64,000 nucleotides of DNA from Mycosphaerella arachidis (lineage: Eukaryota > Ascomycota > Dothideomycetes > Mycosphaerellales > Mycosphaerellaceae): positions 248,001-312,000 of the forward strand of contig LIHB01000009.1 of the NCBI GenBank assembly GCA_001297265.1, given 5' to 3'. Shown piece after piece: positions 13,578 through 25,132 of the stretch; position 1 is the stretch's first letter; every line of letters starts with the position of its first letter. A program made the translations under genes and the position numbers. Below the pieces are notes generated by a model. The model was not told where the DNA came from. It ran no database searches and saw only the letters and a program-made list of their open reading frames with translations.

Positions 13578-15332
13578 ATGAAGTCTTTCATCGGCTTCAC
13601 CCTGCCGCTTCTGGCGGCCGCGAGCCCGGTGCTGCACGAGCAGAGCATCCACGCCGACGCAGCTCCCATCATCTCTTCCGCCAACGCAGAGGAAATCCCC
13701 GACAGCTACATTATCAAGTTCAAGAAGCATGTCACCACCCAGCTCGCCGCCGACCACCACGATTGGGTCAAGGACATCCACTTCGGCGTCCAATCGCGCA
13801 AGACCGAGCTCAGGAAGAGGAGTCAGACACCAATGGTCGACGACGTCTTCCAAGGCCTCAAGCATACATACAACATCGCCGGCTCGTATCTTGGATACTC
13901 GGGCCACTTCGACGAGGATGTCATTGAGCAGATTCGCCGTCATCCAGATGTGAGTGTTTCCAATCACGTCATCTCCAGCCATCCCAGTTATGCGTGGCGT
14001 GCTTCGAGTGCGTGAGGCTGCCAGCATGCCCGAACATCACATGTTGGATGGAGTCGATGTGCTAACGATCATGTCCGCAGGTTGAGATGATCGAGCGCGA
14101 CCAAGAGGTCCACACCCTCGGCCACTCCGATGAGGGAGAGCTGGAGAAGAACGCTCCATGGGGCCTTGCCCGTATCTCCCACCGCGACAGCTTGTCCTTC
14201 GGCAGCTTCAACAAGTACCTCTACTCCGCCGACGGTGGTGAGGGCGTTGATGTATACGTTATCGATACGGGCACAAACACCGAGCACGTCGACTTTGAGG
14301 GTCGTGCTGAGTGGGGCAAGACCATCCCCAGCGGCGATGCCGACGAGGATGGCAACGGTCACGGCACTCACTGCTCCGGCACTGTCGCTGGCAAGAAGTA
14401 CGGTGTTGCAAAGAAGGCTCACATCAAGGCTGTCAAGGTGCTCCGCTCTAACGGCTCTGGCTCCATGTCTGATGTCGTCAAGGGTGTCGAGTACGCTGCC
14501 AACGCACACAACGAGCAGGTCTCGATCGCAAAGAAGGGCAAGCGTAAGGGGTTCAAGGGCTCTGCTGCCAACATGAGCTTGGGTGGTGGCAAGTCTCCAC
14601 TTCTCGACCAGGCTGTCAACGCTGCAGTCGACGCTGGAATCCACTTCGCCGTCGCTGCAGGTAACGACAACGCCGGTATGTATACAGCCTGTCGACACAG
14701 CTGTGACTATGCTAACATGATTAGACTCTTGCAACTACTCTCCGGCCGCCGCCGACCAGGCAGTTACCGTTGGTGCCAGCACTCTCGCAGATGAGCGTGC
14801 TTACTTCTCGAACTACGGCAAGTGCAACGACATCTTTGCTCCAGGTCTCAACATTCAGTCCACCTGGATCGGCTCCAAGTACGCCATCAACACCATCTCC
14901 GGTACCTCGATGGCCTCGCCACACATTGCTGGTCTCCTCGCCTACTATCTGTCCCTCCAGCCTGCCAAGGACTCCGCCTACGCTGTTGCTGAGATCACAC
15001 CTAAGCAGCTCAAGAAGAACTTGATCGCTGTTGCCACTGAGGTAAGCTATGACGCGCGCGCCTATGTCTGAGACACATGCTAATTGAGTATGCAGGGCGC
15101 ACTTACTGACGTCCCTTCCAACACCGCCAACGTCCTCGCCTGGAACGGTGGTGGCAGCTCTAACTACTCCGACATCGTCGACAAGGGCAGCTACAAGGTC
15201 GAAAACAAGGCTGCTCTCCCAGTCGAGAACCTCAAGGGGCAGGCCAAGGAGGTTGTCGAGTCCTTCGAGGAGTTTGAGGAGAAGATCATGAAGGACGTCA
15301 AGGACTTCATCCACAAGGTCGAGAACGCTTAA
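13578..15332 (+). CDS. PRB1: Vacuolar subtilisin-like serine protease (S8, proteinase B type)
   Basis: Four exons: 13578-13949, 14081-14675, 14725-15041, 15096-15332, all with GT-AG borders and agreeing phases; about 506 residues. An N-terminal signal peptide (MKSFIGFTLPLLAAASP) is followed by an I9 propeptide inhibitor (SYIIKFKKHV) and an S8 catalytic domain with the triad Asp (VIDTGTN), His (GHGTHCSGTVAG) and Ser (GTSMASPHIAG), plus the oxyanion Asn segment (AAGNDNA). The C-terminal acidic/Lys extension after the catalytic domain (FEEKIMKDVKDFI) is typical of the vacuolar Prb1/Alp2 group (also known as mould allergen group 18) rather than secreted proteinase K types. It would mature autocatalytically in the vacuole and serve protein turnover and autophagy. 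Confidence 0.95.
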
Positions 15333-16324
15333 GCGTCACATACAGCATGAATGGGCATCGTCCCCTCTACGACGCATTCGGAGACGCTGCAAGCGCGTCG
15401 TTGTATACTCACTCGCATGGAACGACGAATCGATATGGCAATTGATTGACGAAGACAGAGCAGGATTAGACTCCTGTGTGTGTCACACAGTGAATTGCAT
15501 AGAGGATGGCCGACTATCTCTTTTTGATGTATTGGATGGATCATGGAAGCATGGATGGGACGCTACTGCAACTTAGACGACAGGTCTGTGCAAAGAATGT
15601 GATAGCCCCGTTGGATGGAATGACTTGAAACACACCGCGCCGCTCTTCTTTACCTGCTTTACTTTTGCTCACTTCGAGCTACTTATGGTTTTCACCTTCG
15701 CCCTGAGCTACCGCATCATGATCAGCACGAGACCATACGCAGGGATCGTGCTCACTTGCATGGGCCACAACATCGGGGTGGTGTCGGCGCCACCAGTAAC
15801 CTTTTACAGTGATCATACGAGACGTAAGTCTTATCCGATTGTACCTCAGTTTCCAGGGTCCATGGTCCTTGTACAAAGGCGTCGTCCTCTTGGTATCACA
15901 AGATGTCATTCTTGACGCCTGAGGCAGCTAGTGTTGAGGTCTTGTGCCATGTAAAGGGGTGGTGGGACGGGTAGTGATATCGTGTACAATGCTTCTGCGG
16001 CGCTTCCCACTGGTTTTCTGAACTATTGGGATCACTTACGATGTCTTGAGTGCATTTAATAGTCGCGGGACCGTTCGTTTGGGAAGCATAATGCCTTTAG
16101 GGTCGGAAGGAGTATATCTGCTGTAGACACAACCAAGAATCGCACGCGGATCATAACATCTTCGGATGCAATGACGATGATCTGCAATCACGGCCAGGGA
16201 TCCTTCTGCACACAGAGTGAATGACGAGTAGACAGTGGAAGCGAACGTGGTTCATTCATGCATGGGTATCACTAACGCTCATAGCTCATCTACACCATGA
16301 AGCTGCAACCGTGCGAGGCCAAGA
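15333..16324. other. 3' spacer between convergent genes
   Basis: The protease and RIO1 genes converge on this kilobase, which therefore holds both 3' ends. No coding gene or repeat stands out. Confidence 0.5.
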
Positions 16325-17968
16325 TCACTTCTTCCCTCGGGAGGACGAACTGATCAGTTTCTTCTTGAGATGCTTTGGCATTTTCTCCTTCCTCCTCTCC
16401 CTCTTCTCTTCCTTGACAGCCTGCTTGTGCGCTTTCTTGACGTCCTTGTCTTCGAAGCGCTTCCCGCGTGGTGCCTTGTCCTTGAATGCGTCGTCTTCAT
16501 CGTCGTCGCTGTCTTCGTCACCATCTGATGATGCTTCATCCACTTCATCGTCTCCACCCGCTTTCTCTTTCTGCTCGCCGTCGGCTAGAAGCTGCTCGTA
16601 GACCAGGGTGCCACCCGAGCCGGACTGAATCTGCTCGCCGTCACGTTCGATATCGTACACTTGCTGTAAGGTTTGAGGAATGTACTGCTGACGGAACACT
16701 TCATCGTCGACCTCGTCTGCTTCCTCCTCTTGGCCCTGGGCTTTCTTCTCGAACAGCTTGTCCAACTCCTCTCGCATGCCGGCTTCTTCTGTGCTACCCT
16801 TCGAAGCCAGGATGTACTTGAAGACAGCCCGCTCGCTGAGAATGTCAACACCGTTCCGCCGGAAGAAGTCCGAAGCATTCTTGATGTCCATTCGAAGGAA
16901 CTCGAGAGACCGAGGGTGATCGTGCTCGACTGATTGTGACACATCAATCACGTACAGTTTGCTCTTGTGGTACAGCAGATTGTACTCTGACAGATCTGCG
17001 TGCACCAACCTGCAAACTTGGTATAGCTTGCGCATGTAGCAAAGCAACTCAATGTAGACGTCCCGCCATCTCGACTCTGCCTCGTCCGCTGCAAACTCGA
17101 CATCTCGAAGTCGTGGTGCCGGTGTGCCCTTGGAGCTGCCGATGAAGCCCATGACCAAGACGTGTGCCTTCAGGTATACAGGCTCCGGACAGGGGATACC
17201 GGCTTGGTAGATGCGCCTCAGGTTCCGGAACTCTTTCTCTGCCCAGACTTTGACCATGGCTCGATTGGAGCTCTTGTTGTAGCCTTGTCGGAAGCGGAAC
17301 TCGCCGGTGACATACTTGTCTCTGTCCTTGAAGACCAAGATGCTCGTCTTGTACACCTTGACTGCCCTGTTGAGGGTGACTGCGGGTGTGTCTGTGTTTG
17401 TCTCTTGCAGTGGGGTGCTGACTGCGTGGTAGACGTTCGCCTCTTTGCCCGTCGACAGGACACCGTTCAGCTCCGAGATGATGTTCCTGTTGAGCATCTG
17501 CAGCAAGATCATCCGTGTCCTCGGGTCCAGCACCTGCTCGCTCGTCGCCCGATCGCTCTTCTCAGCGCCCGCATGTTGTTTGGTGACGCCGCCCTCGATT
17601 TGTCCCAGCTTTAGCTTGGCCGTATGTTTGCTGAGTGCTCTGACTTGGTCGTCGATCTCGGCGCGCGTGTTGAGCTGTGGATTCGCCTTCGGCTTCTGCG
17701 CGTCAGGTATGCTGTTGTCGTGCAGTTTCCGCTGGCGGTTGTAGGCTTTGGTGTAGTCGGCGGGGTTGGCTGCAGCAAGACCTTCGTCGTCTGAAGGCTC
17801 GAACAGATCGTCGTAGTCTTCGTCGTTCTCTTCATCGTTCTGCTGTGCTTCGAGCGGATTGCCCAGACTGTCGTGTGCCGACCCTGGCATCGCATTGCGG
17901 GACCCTACGTATCCTTCGTTCTCGACGTATTCGTGTGGTGGCTGGTGTGCTTGGCCGAATTCGGCCAT
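16325..17968 (-). CDS. RIO1: Atypical serine kinase/ATPase RIO1
   Basis: Single exon, 547 residues. Rio1 is needed for late cytoplasmic maturation of the 40S ribosomal subunit (20S to 18S rRNA processing). The RIO fold is clear: the nucleotide loop STGKEANVYHA, the catalytic lysine strand (AVKVYKTSIL), the flexible-loop motif FKDRDKYVTGEFRFR, the helix AEKEFRNLRRIYQAGIPCPEP, the catalytic HADLSEYNLLY (Asp and Asn of the HxDxxxxN motif) and the metal-binding YVIDVSQSVEHDHP, all within residues of about 145-390. The N-terminus is acidic (EDYDDLFEPSDDEG). The C-terminus has an acidic run (DGDEDSDDDEDD) then a Lys-rich tail (EKMPKHLKKKLI), as in other Rio1 proteins. It is head-to-head with the next gene across 248 bases. 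Confidence 0.96.
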   Translation of the reverse strand: MAEFGQAHQPPHEYVENEGYVGSRNAMPGSAHDSLGNPLEAQQNDEENDEDYDDLFEPSDDEGLAAANPADYTKAYNRQRKLHDNSIPDAQKPKANPQLNTRAEIDDQVRALSKHTAKLKLGQIEGGVTKQHAGAEKSDRATSEQVLDPRTRMILLQMLNRNIISELNGVLSTGKEANVYHAVSTPLQETNTDTPAVTLNRAVKVYKTSILVFKDRDKYVTGEFRFRQGYNKSSNRAMVKVWAEKEFRNLRRIYQAGIPCPEPVYLKAHVLVMGFIGSSKGTPAPRLRDVEFAADEAESRWRDVYIELLCYMRKLYQVCRLVHADLSEYNLLYHKSKLYVIDVSQSVEHDHPRSLEFLRMDIKNASDFFRRNGVDILSERAVFKYILASKGSTEEAGMREELDKLFEKKAQGQEEEADEVDDEVFRQQYIPQTLQQVYDIERDGEQIQSGSGGTLVYEQLLADGEQKEKAGGDDEVDEASSDGDEDSDDDEDDAFKDKAPRGKRFEDKDVKKAHKQAVKEEKRERRKEKMPKHLKKKLISSSSRGKK

Positions 17969-18216
17969 ATTCGCTGAGAAGAATGTGTGCAGTGGCGATC
18001 AGAAGGACCCAAGCAGAACTTTGTGATTCACGTATAGCGAAAGAACATCAGTCACTCATACCCCACCAGAGTGACGGAATATTCACATGCAGGAATAGCG
18101 TGCACGATAGTGGGGTCCAGACTTTCGGGAGTGCCACTGTCTCCCCCGAGGAATGCCACTCTTGAAACATCACCGACATCGCCCTCCCCACCGACTCGAC
18201 GGTATCACGGGCGAAG
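17969..18216. promoter_or_regulatory. Short divergent promoter, RIO1 / mitochondrial protein gene
   Basis: Only 248 bases separate the two start codons, so the genes very likely share a bidirectional promoter. I see no strong palindromic operator in it. Confidence 0.5.
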
Positions 18217-19785
18217 ATGGCAGCTCGGCGACATTCAGTCTGCCTCTTCTGCCAATCGCGACAGCTCGCCCTAAGCAAGCGCACAGCCCATCTCGCGAAA
18301 CGCCGACTCACAACGATATGCAGACGCCAATTAGAGAACATAGCACTACGACCTGAGGACGATGGTTTCTTGCTGACGGGGAAGGGGGGAGCTGTAGAGA
18401 AGAGTCCAGATGAGGGTCCAGTATTGAGCGCGGCAGAGGCCAAGCGGCAATGGAAGCTTTATAATCCCATCGATGAGCTTCGCGAGGCGGCATTGGGCTT
18501 CGATGCATTGATCAAGAGGCGAGATCTGCGATTAGAAGTGTTACGGAAACTTTCAAACCCGTGGCCGCAAGCACCTTCAGGCCGCAAACACGCCATCAAG
18601 CCAGAGTTGCCCGAAGCAAAGGCTGCGGTAATACCTGATATCACCTTCCGACAACGACTTCGCGATGCTGGTGGACCCAAGCCAGTACGACAAGTACTTC
18701 AACAGCAACTGCTGCGATGCGAGCACCCAAAGGAGATCCTAAGAGTAGTAGCCGTAGCCATGCAACATCGTAATACCGCGATGAACCTGGTCATCCTGTT
18801 CGGGGGCATCATGCGTGCATTGTATCGATGCAGACAGAACGTATCAGATCCGGAAGTGCTGCAATGTATGAATGCTATAATAATGCGTTTCCGATATGCA
18901 GACTTGAAAGTCCAGCCGCCGCTACTGTATATGGGTCTCAAGTTCGCCGCGAGAAGTCGGTCATTGCCTGCCATGAAGAAGTTTCTATCCATGATCCGAG
19001 AAGATGGTTTGGGTCTGTCATCAAACGTTTTTAGAAGCGTCATTGCAAAGTTCAGTATTGGCCATCGCGGGCTGGGAGAGATCCGAAATGGGCGCTGGAA
19101 AAGGGACGATCTATTGCAAGTCCTGATTGGCTTCCCTGAGTGTATCAACCTCCCGACCGGCCAGCAATATCATCTCGGGGCATTCTTAGTGCGAGAAGAT
19201 TGGCAGTACCTTCATGGCTGGGTCGCGGTCCTGGCACGCTGCAAAGCGTCTGAGCTAGTATGGCAGGAGTGGGTCTTATGGAAGGAGACAAAGGCTAGGA
19301 AAGAGCCAAAGCGACTACTGATGAAGGAAGGCAGTGAAAGAGAGATGACCACTAAGCTTCGTGGCGATCACTGGTTCATCGAGCAGATGACCCACAGCGG
19401 CGACCTGAAAAGAGCATGGCAGCTATGGAGCGAGACATCCATACCATTCTCAAGTCTCAAGATGCGGATGAAGGACAAGCTGCTCGATGAGCCAGAGTAC
19501 TGTCCTCCTGCAGTATGGACAGAAGATGTCAGAAATGAAATGGTGCAGAAGTACGACAGGGAGCTGAGCCGAGTTGAGCAAGCATTGGGCGTGAAGTGGG
19601 CACCTGGCGATGAAGATGGCAGTGGAGATCACATCTTGACCATGGACCAAGAGGAGGCGCTCGACACGCTCGGTGAGCGCAGATGGAGATCTGATGATGA
19701 CTATGGCTACCCTTGGGAAACGGACCCAATCGTGCCTGAGAACGAACGCGGATTGCACGAAGCCGAAGAGGGCAACAGTGTCTGA
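18217..19785 (+). CDS. Hypothetical protein, probable mitochondrial, helical repeat type
   Basis: Single exon, 522 residues. The N-terminus looks like a mitochondrial targeting sequence: rich in Arg, Ser and Leu, no acidic residues over about the first 38 positions (MAARRHSVCLFCQSRQLALS). The rest is mostly amphipathic helices (for example FGGIMRALYRCRQNV, LQCMNAIIMRFRYADL, LLYMGLKFAARSRSLPAMKKFL), a layout like fungal PPR-type proteins of mitochondrial RNA metabolism. The match is by general pattern, not by a clear 35-residue consensus, so the function is inferred. The C-terminus is acidic. The gene is divergent from RIO1. Confidence 0.7.
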   Translation: MAARRHSVCLFCQSRQLALSKRTAHLAKRRLTTICRRQLENIALRPEDDGFLLTGKGGAVEKSPDEGPVLSAAEAKRQWKLYNPIDELREAALGFDALIKRRDLRLEVLRKLSNPWPQAPSGRKHAIKPELPEAKAAVIPDITFRQRLRDAGGPKPVRQVLQQQLLRCEHPKEILRVVAVAMQHRNTAMNLVILFGGIMRALYRCRQNVSDPEVLQCMNAIIMRFRYADLKVQPPLLYMGLKFAARSRSLPAMKKFLSMIREDGLGLSSNVFRSVIAKFSIGHRGLGEIRNGRWKRDDLLQVLIGFPECINLPTGQQYHLGAFLVREDWQYLHGWVAVLARCKASELVWQEWVLWKETKARKEPKRLLMKEGSEREMTTKLRGDHWFIEQMTHSGDLKRAWQLWSETSIPFSSLKMRMKDKLLDEPEYCPPAVWTEDVRNEMVQKYDRELSRVEQALGVKWAPGDEDGSGDHILTMDQEEALDTLGERRWRSDDDYGYPWETDPIVPENERGLHEAEEGNSV

Positions 19786-20635
19786 CCACTCAACACAAAC
19801 TTTATGAAACAGCTCCTAAAATATTCACGATATGCACAACCACACCTATCACCTCAGGTCCAGCGACGCTTCATTGGATACTCTACTCTCGGCACTAGTT
19901 CAGGTCGTGTCTCGGATGTCCTATAAGCGGTGAACCCCCGTGCTCCGTCTCCACAAATCTCCTATAGCCTCTTTCTCCGCCTACACATCATCAAACATGT
20001 CTTACTGTATTTGATCATGTTCAAACACGACAGATATATTCTTTGATAACAAGTCGCAGGACTATCACACACGTGGAAGATTTCTACTTGGTACGTGCTT
20101 ACATTTAGCCGTTTCGAACTCAACATGCCTGTTGGGGAGCAATCGGCGTATCGTATTCTGCGGCCATGACTACGAGCCCACTGCAAACAAGGCTTCAGCT
20201 TCCCGGCTACATGTCGAATTTGCTGCATCTGACTGGCTCCTGCCTGATCAATGTTGGCCAAGGATGATAGCACGGTGCTTTGCTGCCAGCATTATCTCCA
20301 TCGGTATAGCTTCAAGTCTTCATCTGCGAGGCAGTTGAAGGGTCACCATGCTTCAAGATGATAGAAGATGAGGTCCCGCCTAGTTTACATGGTAGGCACA
20401 ACCTCCGCATATTCCTCGTCTGTAGCTAGGGCACCCACACAACCACCATGCCGGACGACAATCTTCCACTTTTTAGGAACCCAGTGACACGCCCGGCCAT
20501 TATCCAAGGAATCCAGCAAGTCGCGTTCAAGCCCTTCACGAGAGTCCAAGGTATTGGACAGAAGGCTGGAAACTCGGAATAAATGCCAGTCGATGATGAG
20601 CAACATGAAAATCCAGAGTTCGGCATCTGCTTGAG
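19786..20635. other. No gene recognised
   Basis: Terminator side of the preceding gene and left flank of the LtrA-like pseudogene. Short open frames only. Confidence 0.4.
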
Positions 20636-22015
20636 GCCACCAAATCGGAGCTGTTCTACGACCGAATTATCTTTGCTGACTTGACGGTATTCTGCTACAT
20701 TCACGATGTCAACGATATCACGACTTTGCCACTGTTCATAAGCTTTCAGGTCCGACGGTATCCTAAGGCATACAGGTTTCCATGGTCCAATATGGCACTC
20801 CACGATGTACACTTCGCGATGGGCAGTGTTATCGAGCGTGCGTTCAAGTTTCTACACTTCGGGTACGTTCCTTCCTAGATCTTTTGACGGTCACATGCTT
20901 ACAGCATAGCTTCATGATCGGCTTCGCAGCAGTCAACCCCTCGCTTCGAAGCAGCCGCATCAGAATCCGATGAACACGCCCCCAACTGCCTCAACTCCCT
21001 CCCTCAAATGCTGGCGGCTAGCCGTTTCGCACTCGTGATTCCATACGTACCAATGGCATGGTTCGTCCATCAAACCGGGAACACAAAGATACCACTCTGC
21101 CTTACAGTTGGTTCGTACTTCGCCGCTGGTCTGGTCTACCTGGTGGTCCGGTGGAACTCTCCCAAGTGGCAGGGCCACGAGATCGCGCTCGATCCGTGCC
21201 AACTTGAGCGAATTGATGACCCTCACCTTTAGAATGAAGATGACCCTCTAATTGTCACGAGCATGACGGCGACGCGGATGATGTGTACATTGCACGGTAC
21301 ATCCTCGCAATTGTGGAGACCAGGGCTGCCATCGCACTCTCGATCGTCTGGCGCAACACTGTGGGCTTTGAGGCAAGCACCTCGTGCAACGGGGGTCCTT
21401 ACTCACTCTAATCATCCTAGGAGAAGGCCTCATCGAAATCGCCAAACACACCTAAGTCCTCGCCTCATATGTCATCTTCTCCTTCGAAGTCTCAAACGTC
21501 GCCAGTCTTGTCACCGCGGTCCTGATCTTCTACTTCATCTACATGCTCTACTTCGACTGGATGAATGAGGATCATTTCGGGGAAATCCGACAGCAAATCT
21601 GGTCTATCCTGCACTCTACCTTCCACTTCGCGCTTGTTCTTACCATTGAAGAGGTCAATCAGAGTATCATGTGGCGTGCCGCAATGGTATCAGCTGGGAA
21701 GCTGTACAACGTCTACGCCAAGCACGACTTCGATGCGCCGCGAGCTGCGATTGCGAAGACGTGAATTATAATGCTTCCAGCATGATCAGGGAATCACTCT
21801 CAGCTTCGGAAGGCTTGGCTGCGACGCTCGATGGCCTCAGCAATCTTCTATCGATGACTACGTTGAGGATATCCGCAATGACACGTATTCTGAGTCCCTG
21901 CGTTTCAGCGTCGATGGACTCTGGTCGATCTCCAATACCGCAATGTTGAACACCGCTAGGTTCGTGGCGCAGAAGAATCTCACGGGGGCGATGCAGAAAA
22001 AAGGCAAAGCGGTGG
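20636..22015 (+). pseudogene. LtrA-like (low temperature requirement A) membrane protein, degraded
   Basis: Pieces of a fungal LtrA-family multi-pass membrane protein can be read in order but in different frames. Near 20640-20730 there is ELFYDRIIFADLTVF then IHDV, near 20780-20865 ALHDVHFAMGSVIERAFKFLHFG, near 21000 a SRFALVIPY segment, near 21270-21340 YILAIVETRAAIALSIVWR, near 21400-21440 SLLTLIILGEGLIEIAKHT, and near 21530-21680 VLIFYFIYMLYFDWM with FHFALVLTIEE. Stops and frame changes separate them (for example stop codons after IAKHT and before LILGEG in the other frame), so no full-length protein is possible with ordinary introns. A likely remnant intron follows KFLHFG. The final stretch (to about 22015) stays open as a C-terminal domain. 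LtrA proteins are widespread, mostly uncharacterised integral membrane proteins. Confidence 0.75.
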
Positions 22016-22319
22016 CGAATCAAGACGTGAAAACCGTCGCGAGGCTGAGCATTCCGATGACTGCAGCATTGCAGCTTTTCACATTCACTGAAGTGGGGCG
22101 CTTTCCGTTAGCGGGCCGTTTCAGATGCGCGGGTCTGCGTGGCCGTTGGCGCCGAAGCATGGACCCACAGGACTGCGTTTGCTCTGTTGTTTGAGGTGCA
22201 GGTGGCTTTCTCTTTTCGACTGAAGGACTTTCGACAGTCACCTCACTTCAGCCATCCCCTTCACATCCCCATCGCGCAGCCATCTGCCGAGCGACTCAAT
22301 CCGGATCGTGCCCCTCAGA

Positions 22320-24915
22320 ATGGACTTTGATGCGAATCAATGGCTGGCTTCCAGTCAAGAAGCTCTGAAGCAGTACACGGCACACGCAGACAGCGCGAAA
22401 GAGCAAAAGGGTGAGAAGTATACCGGTCCCAAGAGGACACGCGAGGAGCTCATTGCCGCCTTTAACGAGAAGTACGTCGCAATCTCCGTTCCAACAGTAG
22501 TCGCTGAGGTACTGCCACGCCTGAGGCGAGTGGAGCTAACACAGTTATTTTCGGGCAGCCAGCCTTACAACGATGACCAGATCCGTCACACCGTTCTGAC
22601 CTACTCATACCCGCCATGCCTCACTTCCAACCTGGAGCTCATCCCCATCGACAATCTCCTTCTCGAGACGATACACCGGGGCCGCGTTCTGACTGTGCGT
22701 GCGCTTGGAGAGCCGCAATACAACTGGGCTGTGCAAAACGCCGTCGAAGATGGCAAAGGCAATACGGAGATGCTCTCTGTCCACAAATTCGATATGGACG
22801 TGACCCAATTCGAAGTCCTGCCGAAGGGCGCAGTATTTGCCATCAAAGAGCCCTGCTACAAGCTCGCCTTGGATGGCTATCCAACCATCATGGTCGCCCA
22901 TCCATCCGACATCGTCAAGATGTACGGCTCAGACATGGATATGCCGCTCGAAATGAGCCTTGAGTGCCTCTCGGTGAAGAGCATGATGGATTACAAGAAC
23001 GAAGGCAATATGGCTTTCAAGGCCAAAGACTACCTTCGGGCGATTGAAGTGTATACTACAGCACTGCAGATGGACTTTGGTGCCGAGATCGATCTTACTC
23101 GCCGTGACATACTCCGCAACCGAGCACTTGCAAACATCCATTTGGGACGATTCGAGAATGGTCTCGCAGATGCCGAGGCTTCTGTGTTGCCCAACGACGT
23201 TGTTGATGGCGCCAGCCGGGACAAGCTCAACAGCAAAAGCCTTCTACCGTGCCGGTAGTGCTGCATATCACCTACAGAACTTCATGCGTGCTGCGGAGAG
23301 CTTCCAGAAAGTGCTCGAGCTCAGTCCGGAAGACGCGGGTGCCCAGCTCGAGCTGGTCCGGTCCATGGAGTGTCTGAAAGAGCAGGATTCTGGCATTTTC
23401 GATTTCATCGACATGACTCAGGCTGCCGCGAAAGGTCCAACACTATTGGATCGCGCTTCGTATACCGCTCTGGTCGAGATCAAGAATACCGTAGACCGCG
23501 GCCGAGGCCTCTTCGCCAAGAAGGATATCAAAGCTGGAGAGCTCGTCCTCTGCGAGAAAGCCTTTGCCGTGGGCTTCAAGTCTGACTCGCCGAAGGACTT
23601 CAATATGCTCCTGAACATCAACACTGGTTCCACTACCACCGGACCGAATGTGGAGCGTCTTTGCAGCGCAGTCACTAAGCTCCAGCACAATCCGAAGATG
23701 GCCAAGAAGTTTGCGTCTCTCTACAATGGTGAGTACCAACCTGCCACGCTTGGTCAGATTGATGGCATTGTCGATGTATTCCAGGTCGAAGCTACTCTGC
23801 AGTACAATGGCTTCTGCTTTCCGACAAAGCCTACCAGTGTGGAGTACGAAGCTTATAATGAATGGTCATCAGCCGGCGTATGGCTCGTCGCAGCTGCTAT
23901 GAACCACGACTGTATTGGCAACGTCCATAGCGCATTCATTGGTGATATGATGGTCGTACGCGCTACCATGAACATCGCAGCTGGTGTGTTACTGAACGGC
24001 GCACAGCACGTGCTGCGCTGATCGCTAAATACGAGATATTGAGGCACTGAATCGTATTGGTTGAACATAACTGATGTCTTGATAGGTGAAGAGATCCTTG
24101 TAGGGTACCATATGGGCAACGACTTCGAACAGTTCCAGATGATGATGCAGAACTCCTGGAAGTTCAAGTGCATCTGCAGACTGTGCGAGGCTGAGGGCAA
24201 GACCTCTGCCGATCACCGAAAGAGCCGCCTGGAAGCCTATGACCGAGCGCGAATCTTGATGGCCATCAACCCCGTCACGCCAGGCCGGGACATGCCATTG
24301 AAGTTGGTATGTGAAACTAGCTTTTGAGTCGCCTGCACAATATCGGCTTAGCTAATATCAATACTCTTGACAGGTGAAAGAGGCAGAACGCCTGCTCGAG
24401 CTCATGGCGAGCACATATGACCCTGAGGTGTATGGGGCCCTGCCAAGGTACGTACTGTGAAGGATCCGAGACATTGAGCGGTGGTTCAGAGAGCAGACGA
24501 GTGCTCGAGGCACGTATTGCACGACGCGCCTCGCTCCACGTCCACGCCACTTTCTGAGACACTGCCACGTGCTTGTCAGGTATAGCTGACACCCTTCCGC
24601 AGAAAGTGCCTCTTCGAGCTCAGTCATTGGATCTCCCAAACATATGCCTTGGACCCATTGATGAGAGGCCGATTGATTGCACAGAACACCCTGCGATATC
24701 TGGGAGTGGAGCTTACTGTCAAGGGCGGCGAAGCTTCGGTGAACTGCTCAAACTGGTTGACAAATACCACAGGCGTCTCTGCGATGATGTGTATCGCCCT
24801 CAGCTACAAGATGGAGCAGCGCTTCGAGGTGGCGAAGCAAGTCAAGGCATTTGTGGAGCAGATGTATGAGATCTTGAACGGATCCACCTATGGGTTCAGT
24901 GAGACGTACACCTAG
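22320..24915 (+). CDS. TPR and SET-domain protein, with one frameshift
   Basis: Predicted exons 22320-23983 (with a one-base frameshift at about 23234-23237), 24086-24306, 24374-24447 and 24603-24915. I place the start at the ATG at 22320. The N-terminal 200 residues are unknown. A TPR region follows (YKNEGNMAFKAKDYLRAIEVYTTAL, NRALANIHLGRFENGLADAEAS, FYRAGSAAYHLQNFMRAAESFQKVLEL). Next comes a SET domain (VDRGRGLFAKKDIKAGELVLCEKAFA; AAMNHDCIGNVHSAFIGDMMVVRA; AAGEEILVGY), then a post-SET-like Cys cluster (FKCICRLCEAE). The family is presumed to methylate protein lysines. The NHDC motif replaces the more common NHSC. Reading frame 1 stops at 23256; removing one A from the AAAA run at 23234 restores SKAFYRAG and joins the TPRs exactly. 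Confidence 0.85.
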
Positions 24916-25132
24916 ACCGATGGTCGAGCCGAGACGAGTTGCGATCCCAGAGACAGAGGCGGAGAGCATAGTACTGGGTGGGTCGTGCGAATGTTCAGAC
25001 TCAGGCTGAGAAGCGAGCGGGGTTCTGAACGAGCAGCAATTGAACACTTGGTCTCGCAATACACACTTGAGCAAATTCCAGCGATTACCTGAACAAAACA
25101 TCACCAACTCCTCTGCTTCCGTATGGACGTCG

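Noticed and set aside
13410..14027. A 205-codon minus-strand frame
   Set aside because: Overlaps the first exon of the vacuolar protease and has a repetitive Leu/Val pattern typical of antisense frames.
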